Shown in pieces: positions 23,250 to 32,216 of a stretch of 64,000 bases of DNA. The notes beneath the pieces are model-generated. The model saw only the letters and a program-made list of their open reading frames with translations, was not told the origin of the DNA and made no database searches. The stretch is from Methylosarcina fibrata AML-C10 (GTDB lineage Bacteria; Pseudomonadota; Gammaproteobacteria; Methylococcales; Methylomonadaceae). A program made the position numbers and the translations under genes. The stretch spans positions 4,361,786 to 4,425,785 of the forward strand of contig NZ_KB889965.1 in the NCBI RefSeq assembly GCF_000372865.1, read 5' to 3'. Each line of letters starts with the position of its first letter. Within the stretch, counting starts at the first letter, position 1.

Positions 23250-23595
23250 AGTAATTTCCAGTGATGTTGTAACAAAATATAATTTTTTAGCTGCTATCTT
23301 ATCAGAAACCCGATATCGATAAAATAGCGAATTAGTTTATAAAGATGGTTTAAAACCGAGTTTCAGTTTATAAACCCCCCTGAGGCTATGTTAACAAAAA
23401 CGTCAGGTTATCCGTTATTTTCTCCCAGGCCTTTTCTAATTTCCCGTAACCGCTATAAGAAGATCATTGAGTTTGCTCATGGCGGTCAGATCGATAAGGC
23501 AATGAAATAAAAAAATTTTGAGCCTTACGTTCTTTGCAGTAGAAGGGGACGGGAGAAGGTATTCAGGCTCGCCTTGGACGCGAATAAGGGAGTAA
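23250..23595. other. Intergenic region between fdxA and the TPR protein gene
   Basis: About 346 bases without a convincing gene. It holds the upstream region of fdxA (transcribed leftward) and the downstream end of the TPR gene. The fdxA-proximal part is AT-rich and carries three related palindromic boxes (see the repeat at 23335). The rest shows no clear hairpin with a T run. Confidence 0.6.
23335..23375. repeat. Three AT-rich palindromic boxes upstream of fdxA
   Basis: GTTTATAAAG (23335-23344), GGTTTAAAACC (23347-23357) and the perfect palindrome GTTTATAAAC (23366-23375). The outer copies share AGTTTATAAA and start 31 bases apart, about three helical turns. The layout suggests cooperative binding sites for a dimeric regulator, 86-126 bases upstream of the fdxA start. 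This is inference only. Confidence 0.4.
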
Positions 23596-24282
23596 TTAGT
23601 TTATGCCGGCCGAATTAAAGGAGGATAAGAATACGGGATCTTCTTTATTTTTCAGTTGTGCCATGGTTTTGTTAAGCGCGTTCTGAGCTTCTGCTTTCAG
23701 TTGATTGTCCGCAAAAAGCTGTTCCTTTCGCGCAGGGGCTTTAACGGCTTTCGCCAGATAATGAATGGCCTCCGAAGGGCGCCCGGTGGTTAGGAGAAAA
23801 TCTCCGAAATAATAATTGGTGTCAATTCCGTCCGGATTGATCTTTAAGGCTGTTTGCAGCATTTTTTCTGCTTTTTCGTCATCTCCGAATGAGACCGGCC
23901 ATTTAGGCACCATGTAATAAAGCGTGCCAAGAGTGACATAAGCCGAGCCGTCCAGGGTTTTGGGATTCATCTGAATGACTTTCAGCAATAAATCGCGCGC
24001 TTCCTTGATGGCATCCAATGCCGCCAAAGCGGCTTGATGATCGGCATAAGTTGCTTTGATGACGGCCTGCCAGAACAAGGGTTCCGGTTTATTGGGAAAT
24101 TGCTCCGACAGGCTGATCGTTTTATCGAGCAGGTGCTGATAAGCCTCCCCTTGTTTTGCTTTAGGAGTTTGATAGTAAATGGAAGCCCATTCCGACTCAA
24201 TGCGCTGAAGCGATGACATGAGGCTATCAGCAACACACTGAGCAGAAAGTATCAAAAATGCAACAAATGTAGTGAATCTCAT
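23596..24282 (-). CDS. Exported TPR-repeat protein of unknown function
   Basis: About 228 residues. A TTG six codons upstream also keeps the frame open, but the ATG at 24282 gives a clean signal peptide (MRFTTFVAFLILSAQCVADS), so I start there. The mature protein is helical with TPR-like repeats: a helix pair near EPLFWQAVIKATYADHQAALAAL, and two canonical repeats around LQTALKINPDGIDTNYYFGDFLL and GRPSEAIHYLAKAVKAP. It probably acts as a periplasmic scaffold. It follows the CYTH gene by 58 bases and may share its transcript. Confidence 0.75.
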   Translation of the reverse strand: MRFTTFVAFLILSAQCVADSLMSSLQRIESEWASIYYQTPKAKQGEAYQHLLDKTISLSEQFPNKPEPLFWQAVIKATYADHQAALAALDAIKEARDLLLKVIQMNPKTLDGSAYVTLGTLYYMVPKWPVSFGDDEKAEKMLQTALKINPDGIDTNYYFGDFLLTTGRPSEAIHYLAKAVKAPARKEQLFADNQLKAEAQNALNKTMAQLKNKEDPVFLSSFNSAGIN

Positions 24283-24340
24283 ACAATCACTATAGAACAA
24301 ATTTTTTTTTAATTCAATAGGTGTATGAAATAATTAGTTT

Positions 24341-24811
24341 TCACTTCCATTCGGAATAAGGATGTAGCGCAAGATTGTTGTTGTAATAACGCAAATCATC
24401 AGTGACTTCTGCTCCTAGCCAGGCCGGCTTTGTGAAAGTTTCCCCTGTCTCGCTCAGTTCGATTTCGGCAATAATCAGTCCCTTGTTCTCGCCTTCAAAT
24501 TCATCGATTTCCCAAATTTTATTGTTGTCTTCGACAAAATGCCGGATTTTTTCGATCAATGGTTTTTTACACAGCATAGTTAGAAGTTCATCGGCGTCCG
24601 GGAGCGGAATCTCATATTCGTATTCGTGCCGTTGAGTGCCGATGGTGGCGCTTTTTATATTGAGCCAGGCGTGATTGTCGCTCACTCGAATCCGGATCGA
24701 ACTCGTCGGGAGAGAGCTTAAATAGCCTTGGCGGTATCTGACGGAGCGTTGAATGTGATTCCGCCAGTCATCGTTGGCGAGTAAGAATTTATGCTCGATT
24801 TCAAGTGCCAT
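24341..24811 (-). CDS. CYTH-domain protein, probable inorganic triphosphatase
   Basis: A 156-residue short CYTH protein. The hallmark ExExK is in the first beta strand (MALEIEHKFLL). The tunnel-lining charged strands follow: SIRIRVSDNHAWLNIKS, RHEYEYEIP, IEKIRHFV, WEIDEFEGENKGLIIAEIEL. This single-domain layout resembles the Nitrosomonas europaea triphosphate tunnel enzyme, which hydrolyses inorganic triphosphate. Adenylate cyclase class IV activity is possible but less likely at this length. It is divergent from sodB. Confidence 0.85.
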   Translation of the reverse strand: MALEIEHKFLLANDDWRNHIQRSVRYRQGYLSSLPTSSIRIRVSDNHAWLNIKSATIGTQRHEYEYEIPLPDADELLTMLCKKPLIEKIRHFVEDNNKIWEIDEFEGENKGLIIAEIELSETGETFTKPAWLGAEVTDDLRYYNNNLALHPYSEWK

Positions 24812-25050
24812 AACTAAAGTTGAAAAGTTGAGAAGGAAAGATAAGGGATTATTTGTTTAATCTTTATATCAACAAGATAAAGAACTTAAGCGGTTGCGGA
24901 CGTGTCAATATAAGAGTCTCCGCTTTATTTATAGAGTGGTAAATGTTAAAGTATAACCGACAAAAATACTTGGTATTGAGGTTTATAATACTGCCCGATA
25001 AATCGATTTTTTAATTTTTTGTTATCAACAACTAAAAAGGTGATTAATAA

Positions 25051-25632
25051 ATGGCTTTCGAACTACCGGCTTTACCCTTTGCTAAAAACAGTCTGGCTCC
25101 TCACATTTCCGGGGAAACACTGGAATATCATTACGGCAAACACCATCAAGCTTATGTTACGAATTTAAACAACCTTGTTTCGGGAACCGAATTTGAAAAG
25201 TTGTCTCTGGAAGAAATTATCGTTAAATCTTCAGGAGCCATTTTCAATAACGCCGCCCAGGTTTGGAATCATACTTTTTACTGGAATAGTCTTTCTCCAA
25301 ACGGCGGAGGAGAACCTTCGGGTGCGTTAGCGGACGCAATCAACTCGTCTTTCGGCTCATTTGCCAAATTCAAGGAAGAATTCACCAAATGCGCCGTCTC
25401 CACTTTCGGTTCGGGTTGGGCGTGGCTCGTGAAAAACGTGGACGGCAGTCTGGCACTGGTCAGCACCAGCAATGCCGGCTGTCCTCTGACTTCCGGCCAA
25501 ATTCCGCTGCTGACCTGCGATGTCTGGGAACATGCCTATTACATCGATTACCGCAATGCCCGTCCTGCTTACGTGGAAGCTTTCTGGGCGTTGGTCAACT
25601 GGAAGTTTGCCGAAGCGAATTTTGCGGCTTGA
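25051..25632 (+). CDS. sodB: Superoxide dismutase [Fe]
   Basis: A 193-residue iron superoxide dismutase that removes cytoplasmic superoxide. Metal ligands His27, His74 (in [11 protein letters not shown]), Asp157 and His161 ([11 protein letters not shown]) are present. Gln70 before the second His is typical of the iron form. The start has AAGGTGA eight bases upstream. A perfect TATAAT at 24984-24989 may be its -10, but no good -35 lies at the right distance. Confidence 0.96.
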   Translation: MAFELPALPFAKNSLAPHISGETLEYHYGKHHQAYVTNLNNLVSGTEFEKLSLEEIIVKSSGAIFNNAAQVWNHTFYWNSLSPNGGGEPSGALADAINSSFGSFAKFKEEFTKCAVSTFGSGWAWLVKNVDGSLALVSTSNAGCPLTSGQIPLLTCDVWEHAYYIDYRNARPAYVEAFWALVNWKFAEANFAA

Positions 25633-25975
25633 TTTTTGGATCAATGCACGGCTCCTTCCGCCTTAAGGGCGGATGGGGCTTGCTGAAACGGGATGGCCGA
25701 ATTGCAGAGTTTCGTAAAATGGCAGTGCTGATTCGGTTGTCTTGGCAAACAGGCTTTTTCTTGGGCTCCGTTCTTCGGCTTAAGGAAACGCTGAAGCCAT
25801 CGAATTTGTTAGCGGCGCCTTTTGACTGCTCGAAAGACCGGCAGGGTGGACATCTTACCTTTCAATCGGATTGTGTCCGAAGCGGCAGAAACGGAACGAA
25901 GGCATTTTTTGTCCCGATTCTGCCTGAGAACAGGTTCGATCACTGCTTGATCGGCTGCGCTGAATCAAAAATACC
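25633..25975. other. Intergenic region between convergent sodB and leuB
   Basis: This 343-base stretch separates two converging genes. A hairpin with stem TCCGCC/GGCGGA (25657-25662 and 25668-25673) sits 25 bases after sodB. It has no T run, so it is at best a weak terminator or an mRNA end-protecting structure. An open frame continues from inside sodB to 25979, but it is a shadow reading and matches nothing I know. Confidence 0.6.
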
Positions 25976-27082
25976 TTAAACCTTCGGCATTGCTCTGAGC
26001 TTCGCAGCCACCTTGTCGCCGAATTCTCGGGTGCTGATCATCTTGACGCCGCTGCCCGGCTTCGATAAATCGGCTGTCGAATAGCCGTCGCCGAACACGC
26101 CCTGCATCGCTGCCCAGACGTTTTTTGCTTCTTCTGCCATGCCGAAGCTCATTTCCAGCATCATGGCGACGGAACCGATCATCGAGTAGGGGTTGGCAAT
26201 GTTCTTGCCGGCGATGTCGGGCGCCGATCCGTGCGAAGGTTCGTAGTACGCCTTATCGTCGCCGAGGCAGGCCGACGGCATCAAGCCCAGCGAGCCGAGG
26301 ATGCCTCCGCCCTGATCGCTGAGAATGTCGCCGAACATGTTTTCCATGACCATGACGTCGAACTGGGTCGGTTTCAGGCAGAGTGCGGTGGCGGCCGCAT
26401 CGACCAGATAATTGACGACCTGGACTTCGGGATATTCCCTGGCGACTTCTTCCATGACCTCGTTCCAGAGCACGCTCGACTTCAGCACGTTGCTCTTGTG
26501 AATGTTGTGCAACAACTTGCGGCGTTTCATCGCCAGCTTGAATGCCTGATGCATGATCCGGCGGATTTGCAGTTCGTCGTATTCCAGGGTTTCTCGCACG
26601 TAACGAAGCCCCTGTTCATTAACGCCCATTTCCTTGTTGCCGAAGTAAAGGCCGCCGACCAATTCGCGCACCATGATCAAATCGATGCCTTCCCCAATGA
26701 TTTCGGCTTTTAACGGAGAAAAATGCGCCAAAGCCTTGGGCAGCGAAACGGGACGAAAATTGGCGTAGGTGTTGTAACGGCGGCGCAGCGGCAGCAAGGC
26801 CCCGCGTTCGGGCTGTTTGTCGACCGGAATTTTTTTCGATTCTTCATGGCTGAGTCCGATAGGCCCTTTTAGAATCGCGTCGGCTTGATCGCAGATATCG
26901 ATGGTCGCTTGCGGGAAAGCGTCGCCGGTGGCGAAATAGGCGCAGGCACCGAACAGAGCGGGCAACAGTTCGAAAGAGACGGCGTTGCGTTCTTCGACCA
27001 CTTTAAGAATTTTGATGGCTTCTTCGGTGATTTCGGGACCGATGCCGTCGCCGGCCAATACTGCGATTTTATATTGCTTCAT
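25976..27082 (-). CDS. leuB: 3-isopropylmalate dehydrogenase family protein
   Basis: A 368-residue beta-decarboxylating dehydrogenase that oxidises 3-isopropylmalate in leucine synthesis. The ATG at 27082 gives [18 protein letters not shown]; the 33 extra upstream codons lie on the promoter side and are rejected. LeuB-type motifs: [11 protein letters not shown], the metal site within [11 protein letters not shown], and [19 protein letters not shown]. The substrate loop is divergent ([12 protein letters not shown] and [13 protein letters not shown] in place of the usual GGPKWD and LRK forms). No leuC or leuD is nearby, so it could be a paralogue acting on a related malate. Confidence 0.85.
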   Translation of the reverse strand: MKQYKIAVLAGDGIGPEITEEAIKILKVVEERNAVSFELLPALFGACAYFATGDAFPQATIDICDQADAILKGPIGLSHEESKKIPVDKQPERGALLPLRRRYNTYANFRPVSLPKALAHFSPLKAEIIGEGIDLIMVRELVGGLYFGNKEMGVNEQGLRYVRETLEYDELQIRRIMHQAFKLAMKRRKLLHNIHKSNVLKSSVLWNEVMEEVAREYPEVQVVNYLVDAAATALCLKPTQFDVMVMENMFGDILSDQGGGILGSLGLMPSACLGDDKAYYEPSHGSAPDIAGKNIANPYSMIGSVAMMLEMSFGMAEEAKNVWAAMQGVFGDGYSTADLSKPGSGVKMISTREFGDKVAAKLRAMPKV

Positions 27083-27136
27083 GTGAACCCTGGTTAAATC
27101 GTTAATCAATAATAAATAAATGGATGCGAATTGGTC

Positions 27137-27164
27137 ATTATACTGTAATTTGTCGTATTGTAAC
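27137..27164 (-). promoter_or_regulatory. Putative promoter for the leuB-like gene
   Basis: Read on the minus strand, GTTACA (27164-27159) and a perfect TATAAT (27142-27137) are separated by 16 bases. Transcription would begin near 27130, giving a leader of about 48 bases before the ATG at 27082. This supports the shorter start of the gene. Confidence 0.5.
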
Positions 27165-27342
27165 GGTGGACGATAGGACAAGAGGGCTATAGCGAGCGCC
27201 TTTTATCGGTGGGTTTCAGGCCTATGGGCGCATCCGAAATCCGGCATGACCGGCAAAGCCTCGTCATCTTTTAAGGCGCTCGTTTTTGTTAAGGGAACGA
27301 AAAAAAACTGGCAGAGGGAAGGGTGAGCGCCCGATTCGCCAT

Positions 27343-27717
27343 CTAATCAATCAGGCCTCTTCTTTTCAGCCGGCGGTTTACCTGGCGATGATAACACCGG
27401 GCCAGAAGCGGGCGAATTCCCGGCAGACCGATGAACCAGGCCATGGGTTTCAAAAGCGGAACCTGATTCATCAATAAAATATAGGCGTTCATTTCGGACA
27501 CGACCCGTCCTGTTTTATCTTTGACGTGCAATTCCGACAAGGCTTTTTTCGGGTCGATCCCGAGCGCCTCCAGTTGATTTTCCCGTCCGGTAATATCGAA
27601 CCAGCAAACCTCGTCGCTCGCTTTACCTGAAAGTTTCTCATACAGTTGCCGGTCGCGAACGCATTTCGGGCAGGCGCCGTCGTAATACACGGTGATTTTA
27701 TCGATGGGTTCATCCAT
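27343..27717 (-). CDS. DCC-family thiol-disulfide oxidoreductase-like protein (DUF393)
   Basis: A 124-residue protein of the DCC family, named after the motif seen here as YYDGACPKC, with the CxxC pair at Cys16 and Cys19 in a thioredoxin-like fold. The C-terminal part (MAWFIGLPGIRPLLARCYHRQVNRRLKRRGL) is the usual hydrophobic and basic tail. Substrates of the family are unknown. It is the last gene of the seven-gene minus-strand operon, 16 bases after the ASRT-like gene. Confidence 0.85.
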   Translation of the reverse strand: MDEPIDKITVYYDGACPKCVRDRQLYEKLSGKASDEVCWFDITGRENQLEALGIDPKKALSELHVKDKTGRVVSEMNAYILLMNQVPLLKPMAWFIGLPGIRPLLARCYHRQVNRRLKRRGLID

Positions 27718-27733
27718 GCAGGGAGTTTCGTTA

Positions 27734-28102
27734 TCAAGCAGGGTAAGCGATTGTGCTCATCAGGGCGAGCTCCGGCTGGCGCGAATCGAGACGGGTATGC
27801 TGGACGATGATCGGTACGTCCGATTCGATCACGCTGGCGTAATCGGTATTGTGAGGGATCGGTTCGGGATCGTCAAACTCGTTAAAGCGCAAATGCCGGG
27901 TGCGCGCCGCTTCGACCGTAAAGCGGTAGGGTCCGGCGGGCTCCCGGTCCGAAAAGAAAACCATGATCTGCACCTGGGCCTCCTGGAGACCGCAGTTCAG
28001 AATACATAGCGCATCGTGGCTGACCAGTTCACGGCGAGTACCGGTACTGGCCGGCGGAATGTAACCGTCGGCGATGACCCAACGTTTATGCCCGATATTC
28101 AT
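27734..28102 (-). CDS. ASRT-family protein (Anabaena sensory rhodopsin transducer homologue)
   Basis: About 122 residues. The N-terminal block MNIGHKRWVIADGYIPP, the central SDREPAGPYRFTV and the C-terminal SDVPIIVQHTRLDSRQPE match the beta-sandwich transducer protein known from Anabaena sensory rhodopsin. The frame is open 25 codons further upstream, but the ATG at 28102 gives the family start. It overlaps the end of the SDR gene by 17 bases. No rhodopsin gene is in the window. Relatives in non-phototrophs have been proposed to bind small molecules such as sugars, which fits this operon better than light sensing. Confidence 0.85.
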   Translation of the reverse strand: MNIGHKRWVIADGYIPPASTGTRRELVSHDALCILNCGLQEAQVQIMVFFSDREPAGPYRFTVEAARTRHLRFNEFDDPEPIPHNTDYASVIESDVPIIVQHTRLDSRQPELALMSTIAYPA

Positions 28103-29225
28103 AATCACTTGCCTCCGAATTGTTGAAGCGTTTTGGAGCCGGGCCATTGGCTTCCGTTTGTCCTGGTAACATCGCATACCCGATCCGGTCCCTTTGCTGT
28201 TTGCGGCGCCACAGCCGGTAACCCAAAAGACCGGCAGTCAGCAAGCCTAGAGCAAGGGGGCCCCGGTAAAGGCTGGCCCAAAGCTGTACAGTGCCGGGCT
28301 TGGCCAGTTTGTCGAACCGGCCGTGCGCGGCAAAGTTGCCCGGAACGGGCTGCCATAAATTGTCGGCGGCATCGGGATCGGACGGTTGAGGGCTTTGCTG
28401 GCCTGCATAACCTGCACGGACCAGATAGCGGTCGATCAAGCCGGGGATGAACTTGTTTGCCCAAATGGTTTTAATGGTCGGCCAGCCCAAATAAACTTCG
28501 CGCCGTGGGTGGCGGCTGGCCCAGAAAATAGCCTTGGCCGCCATTTCCGGCTTAAAAATGGGCGGCACCGGCTGAGGCCGCATCGGCATCTGGTTTTTGC
28601 CCCAATCGAACTGAGGCGTATTGTGCGCCGGAAGATGAATCATCGTGATCCTGATGTTGCTGCGGTCGTGCAGCAGCTCGCTGCGCAGGGCATCGGTAAA
28701 GCCGCGGATTGCGAACTTGGCGCCGCAATAGGGGGATTGCAGTGGAATGGCCCGGTATGCCAGAGCCGATCCGACCTGAAGGATGATTCCGCTATTTTGC
28801 AGTGTCATGCGCCGGAGCGCCGCCATCGTGCCGTAGACCGTGCCCAGATGGGTTACTTCGGTAGCCCTTTTGTAGTCTTCCGACGATATCTTCTGAAAAG
28901 GCGAATAAATGGTCGCCATGGCGTTATTGATCCAGACGTCGATCCGCCCGAATTCGGCGGCCACGTTCGCCGCCGCCGCTTCCACCTGGTCCGCATCGGC
29001 GACGTCCGCCCGGCAAATCAGCGCTTCGCCGCCCAGCCGGCGGACTTCGTCGGCAGTTTGTTCGAGACGCTCCGGATCCCGTTCGATCAGCCCGATGCGG
29101 GCGCCGGTTCTGGCGAATTCACGAACCGTTGCCCGGCCGATGCCGGCTCCGGCGCCGGTGATCACTACCACCCGATTTTCAGCGACCGGAGCGGAGCGGT
29201 TCTTTTTCGGATTGTTGAAATTCAT
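28086..29225 (-). CDS. Short-chain dehydrogenase/reductase with C-terminal membrane anchor
   Basis: A 379-residue NAD(P)-dependent SDR. The Rossmann motif TGAGAGIGR is at residues 23-31, NNAM follows, and the catalytic Tyr-Lys pair is in YCGAK after a Ser-containing GSALAY strand. The enzyme part ends near residue 260. The extra C-terminal region holds a hydrophobic stretch (LALGLLTAGLLGYRLW), so the enzyme is probably tethered to the inner membrane, facing the cytoplasm. The substrate is unknown; neighbours suggest a sugar or hydroxy acid. It is 15 bases after the FAD/Fe-S gene. Confidence 0.85.
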   Translation of the reverse strand: MNFNNPKKNRSAPVAENRVVVITGAGAGIGRATVREFARTGARIGLIERDPERLEQTADEVRRLGGEALICRADVADADQVEAAAANVAAEFGRIDVWINNAMATIYSPFQKISSEDYKRATEVTHLGTVYGTMAALRRMTLQNSGIILQVGSALAYRAIPLQSPYCGAKFAIRGFTDALRSELLHDRSNIRITMIHLPAHNTPQFDWGKNQMPMRPQPVPPIFKPEMAAKAIFWASRHPRREVYLGWPTIKTIWANKFIPGLIDRYLVRAGYAGQQSPQPSDPDAADNLWQPVPGNFAAHGRFDKLAKPGTVQLWASLYRGPLALGLLTAGLLGYRLWRRKQQRDRIGYAMLPGQTEANGPAPKRFNNSEASDYEYRA

Positions 29226-29240
29226 GGAAAAATCTCCCGG

Positions 29241-32171
29241 TCATGGCAAAACTTTCTTTTGATTCGGCTGCGGATCGGCCAACTCTGCACTTGCCCGGTC
29301 CTGCAGCGCCAGGAACAGGACTTCGGCGATATGCAGGCCGCGGCGGCCGGTCAGTTGCGCTATCTGCTCGCGGCAACTGAAACCGTCGGCCACAATCAGG
29401 GTGTCGGAAGAGGCGGCTCGCACCGCCGGCAACAACACCAGCTCGCCTATCTGGCGCGACACCTCGAATTTTTCTTTTTCGAAACCGAACGAGCCCGCCA
29501 TGCCGCAGCAGCCCGAGTCGAGAGGATGCCAGTCCAGTCCGAGCTTGCGTAGAACCGTCTGGTCATGCTCCATGGCAACGGTTGCTTTTTGATGGCAATG
29601 GCCGTGTAGCAGAGCTTTCCGGGCAAGCTTCGGATAGTCGAATTCCGGTGCTTTCGTTGTCAGGAACTCGCTGAAAAAATAGCTTTGCCGGACCAGTTTC
29701 TGCGCGGTTTCATCCTCGGGAAAGAGATTGGCCAATTCGTCTCGGAAGACCGTGATGCAGGCGGGTTCCAGACCGACCACGGGAATGCCCCGATCGATGT
29801 CCTCGCCGAGGTCGATCAGAATTCGGCGCAGTTGCTGCTTGGCCTGGTCGAGCAGGCCGAAGTCGTACAAAGGACGTCCGCAGCAAAGCGGCCGCTTGGG
29901 AAGGCGCACCTGAAAGCCTGCGGCTTCCAATAGCGCGACGGCGGCTTTGGCCGTTTCCGGATGGAAATGGTTGTTGAACGTGTCCGGCCAGAGAATGACG
30001 GAAGGCTTGTCCGAATCGACCGGGTTGCGTTCCTGGAACCAGCGGCGGAAGGTTTGCGGCGCAAAGTGCGGAAAACGGCGCTCCGGATGCATGCCGGCCA
30101 CGCTTTTCATGACGCTGCTGAACCCCGGAGCTTCAGCCAGCCAGTTAACCAGCCCCGGCGCATGAGACGCCAGAACGCACCAGCGGTCGATCCAGCCGAA
30201 CACGTAAGCCTCGCGCGGGCGTCGCCTGGCCCGGTAATAATGCGCCAGAAATTCGGACTTGTAGGTCGCCATGTCCACGTGCACCGGGCAATCGCCCTTG
30301 CAGCCTTTGCAGGCCAGGCACAGATCGAGTGCTTCCTTCATCGCTTCGCTTTGCCACAGGTCGGTAATGACTTCGCCGCGCAGGGTTTCGAACAACAGCC
30401 TCGCCCGGCCACGGGTCGAATGCTTTTCTTCGCGAGTTACCCGGTAACTGGGGCACATGGTGTGGGAATGATGCTGACGGCAATTGCCGATGCCGACGCA
30501 GCGCAGGACAACCCGGTCGAATTCGCCGTTGTCTTTCGGATACTGAAAATGCGTCGGGTGATGAACCGGCTTATAGTCGGCTCCCAGCCTGAGGTTCTGC
30601 GTCGGCAGATAGGCATCGACGATCTTGCCCGGATTCATTTTCCCGTCCGGATCCCAGATCGATTTGAATTCGCGAAACGCCGCGACCAATTCGTCGCCGA
30701 ACATTTTCGGAAGAAATTCCGCTTTCGACTGGCCGTCGCCATGCTCTCCCGAAAGCGAGCCGCCATAACGCACCACGAGATCGGCCGCTTCGTTCAAAAA
30801 GGCATGGAAGGTTTTGATTCCATCTTCCGTTACGAGATCGAAATCGATGCGGGTATGGATGCAGCCTTCGCCGAAATGGCCGTACAAATCGCAGGCATAA
30901 CCGAACTTATCGAGCAGTTTGCGAAAATCGCGCAGATAGTCGCCCACTTTGTCGGGGGGCACGGCTGCGTCCTCCCAGCCTTCCCAGGTGATTTCCTTAC
31001 CCGGCACGTGCGCGGTCGCGCCCAGCCCTGATTCTCGCACGGTCCAGATCATTTTCTCTTCCGCCGGATTGTCGAATAACTTCATCGTCGGCGGGTTACT
31101 CGACTGCTTGAGCGCTTTCATGCAGTCCCTGGCCTTGGCGTCGGCTTCGCTTTTACTGTTGCCGCCGAATTCGGCCAGCAGCCAGCCGCCGCCGTCCGGC
31201 AGCAACTGAACGTTCCGAGGATGCAAGTGGATGGCTTTCATGTCCTCGACCAAAAGATCGTCGAGACCTTCGAGACCGACGGGTTTATGCCGGAGGACAT
31301 CGGGCACGTGATCGCCCGCACTGAATACGTCCGGATAGCCGAGCACCAGCAGGGACCGCGACGGCGGGCTGTCGACCAGCCGCAAGGTGGCTTCCAGGAC
31401 GACCACGCAGGTCGCTTCCGAGCCGACCAGGGCGCGCGCGACATGAAAGCCGTTTTCCGGCAACAGCTCGTCCAGGTTATAGCCGGAGACGCGGCGCGGG
31501 ATTTTCGGGTAGCGCGCCCGAATCCTTTCGGCCTGGGCATCGGCCAGCGCTTTCAGGCGGCTATAAATCTCGCCGCGCCGTCCGCCTTCGGCGACGATGC
31601 GAGCAAATTCCTCTCCGTCGGTTCGTCCGACCTTCATGCGGCTGCCGTCGTAGAGCAGGACGTCCAGCTCGATGACGTTGTCGACGGTCTTGCCACCCAT
31701 CAGCGAATGCACGCCGCAGGAGTTGTTGCCGATCATGCCGCCGAGCGTGTTATGGGTGTGGGTCGAGGGGTCGGGAGCGAAAGTGAGATGAAATTTTTCA
31801 GCCGCGTCCCGCAAATCGTCCAGCACGCAGCCCGGCTCGACCCGGGCCGTTTTCCCTTCGGGATCGAGCTCAAGAATGCGGTTGAGATATTTGGACATAT
31901 CGATGACCACGGCCACATTGCAGCATTGTCCCGCCAGACTGGTGCCGCCGCCGCGCGAGACGACCGGCGCTCCGTGTCGGCGGCAGGCGGCAACGGTAGC
32001 AACGACGTCGTCGATCGATTTGGGAATCACCACGCCGATGGGAACTTGGCGGTAGTTCGAGGCATCGGTGGCATAAAGAGCGCGGCTGCCGTTGTCGAAT
32101 CGCACTTCACCCCGGATTTCCCGGCTGAGTTCGGCGGCAAGAGTGATTGCGTCAAGCGTGGCAATGGTCAT
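29241..32171 (-). CDS. FAD- and Fe-S-containing D-2-hydroxyacid dehydrogenase (YdiJ/GlcD-GlpC fusion type)
   Basis: A 976-residue fusion. Residues 1 to about 520 are a PCMH-type FAD oxidase (RGGGTSLAGQC, NTLGGMIGNNSCG, and the C-terminal HFGEGCIHTRIDFD and GSLSGEHGDGQ). Then comes an Fe-S part with CLACKGCKGDCP, and two CCG cysteine-rich domains (PLCCGRPLYDFG and GCCGMAGSFGFE). Enzymes of this build oxidise D-2-hydroxy acids such as D-lactate or D-2-hydroxyglutarate and pass electrons to quinone or ferredoxin. AGGAGTT precedes the ATG. It lies 45 bases after the dehydratase gene. Confidence 0.9.
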   Translation of the reverse strand: MTIATLDAITLAAELSREIRGEVRFDNGSRALYATDASNYRQVPIGVVIPKSIDDVVATVAACRRHGAPVVSRGGGTSLAGQCCNVAVVIDMSKYLNRILELDPEGKTARVEPGCVLDDLRDAAEKFHLTFAPDPSTHTHNTLGGMIGNNSCGVHSLMGGKTVDNVIELDVLLYDGSRMKVGRTDGEEFARIVAEGGRRGEIYSRLKALADAQAERIRARYPKIPRRVSGYNLDELLPENGFHVARALVGSEATCVVVLEATLRLVDSPPSRSLLVLGYPDVFSAGDHVPDVLRHKPVGLEGLDDLLVEDMKAIHLHPRNVQLLPDGGGWLLAEFGGNSKSEADAKARDCMKALKQSSNPPTMKLFDNPAEEKMIWTVRESGLGATAHVPGKEITWEGWEDAAVPPDKVGDYLRDFRKLLDKFGYACDLYGHFGEGCIHTRIDFDLVTEDGIKTFHAFLNEAADLVVRYGGSLSGEHGDGQSKAEFLPKMFGDELVAAFREFKSIWDPDGKMNPGKIVDAYLPTQNLRLGADYKPVHHPTHFQYPKDNGEFDRVVLRCVGIGNCRQHHSHTMCPSYRVTREEKHSTRGRARLLFETLRGEVITDLWQSEAMKEALDLCLACKGCKGDCPVHVDMATYKSEFLAHYYRARRRPREAYVFGWIDRWCVLASHAPGLVNWLAEAPGFSSVMKSVAGMHPERRFPHFAPQTFRRWFQERNPVDSDKPSVILWPDTFNNHFHPETAKAAVALLEAAGFQVRLPKRPLCCGRPLYDFGLLDQAKQQLRRILIDLGEDIDRGIPVVGLEPACITVFRDELANLFPEDETAQKLVRQSYFFSEFLTTKAPEFDYPKLARKALLHGHCHQKATVAMEHDQTVLRKLGLDWHPLDSGCCGMAGSFGFEKEKFEVSRQIGELVLLPAVRAASSDTLIVADGFSCREQIAQLTGRRGLHIAEVLFLALQDRASAELADPQPNQKKVLP

Positions 32172-32216
32172 CGATAACTCCTGCGAATCAGGATTCTGAA
32201 AAAGATCGGTTCGGGT

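Noticed and set aside
24903-24984. Perfect TTGACA on the minus strand as promoter of the CYTH gene, and TATAAT for sodB
   Set aside because: Neither has a matching partner hexamer at 16-18 bases, so neither is listed as a promoter feature.
25389-25979. 196-codon plus-strand frame from inside sodB to the leuB end
   Set aside because: The first third is a shadow of sodB and the rest has no motif or conserved composition.
27734-28102. Light-sensing function for the ASRT-like protein
   Set aside because: No rhodopsin gene, retinal-synthesis gene or chemotaxis transducer lies in the window, and the operon is enzymatic.
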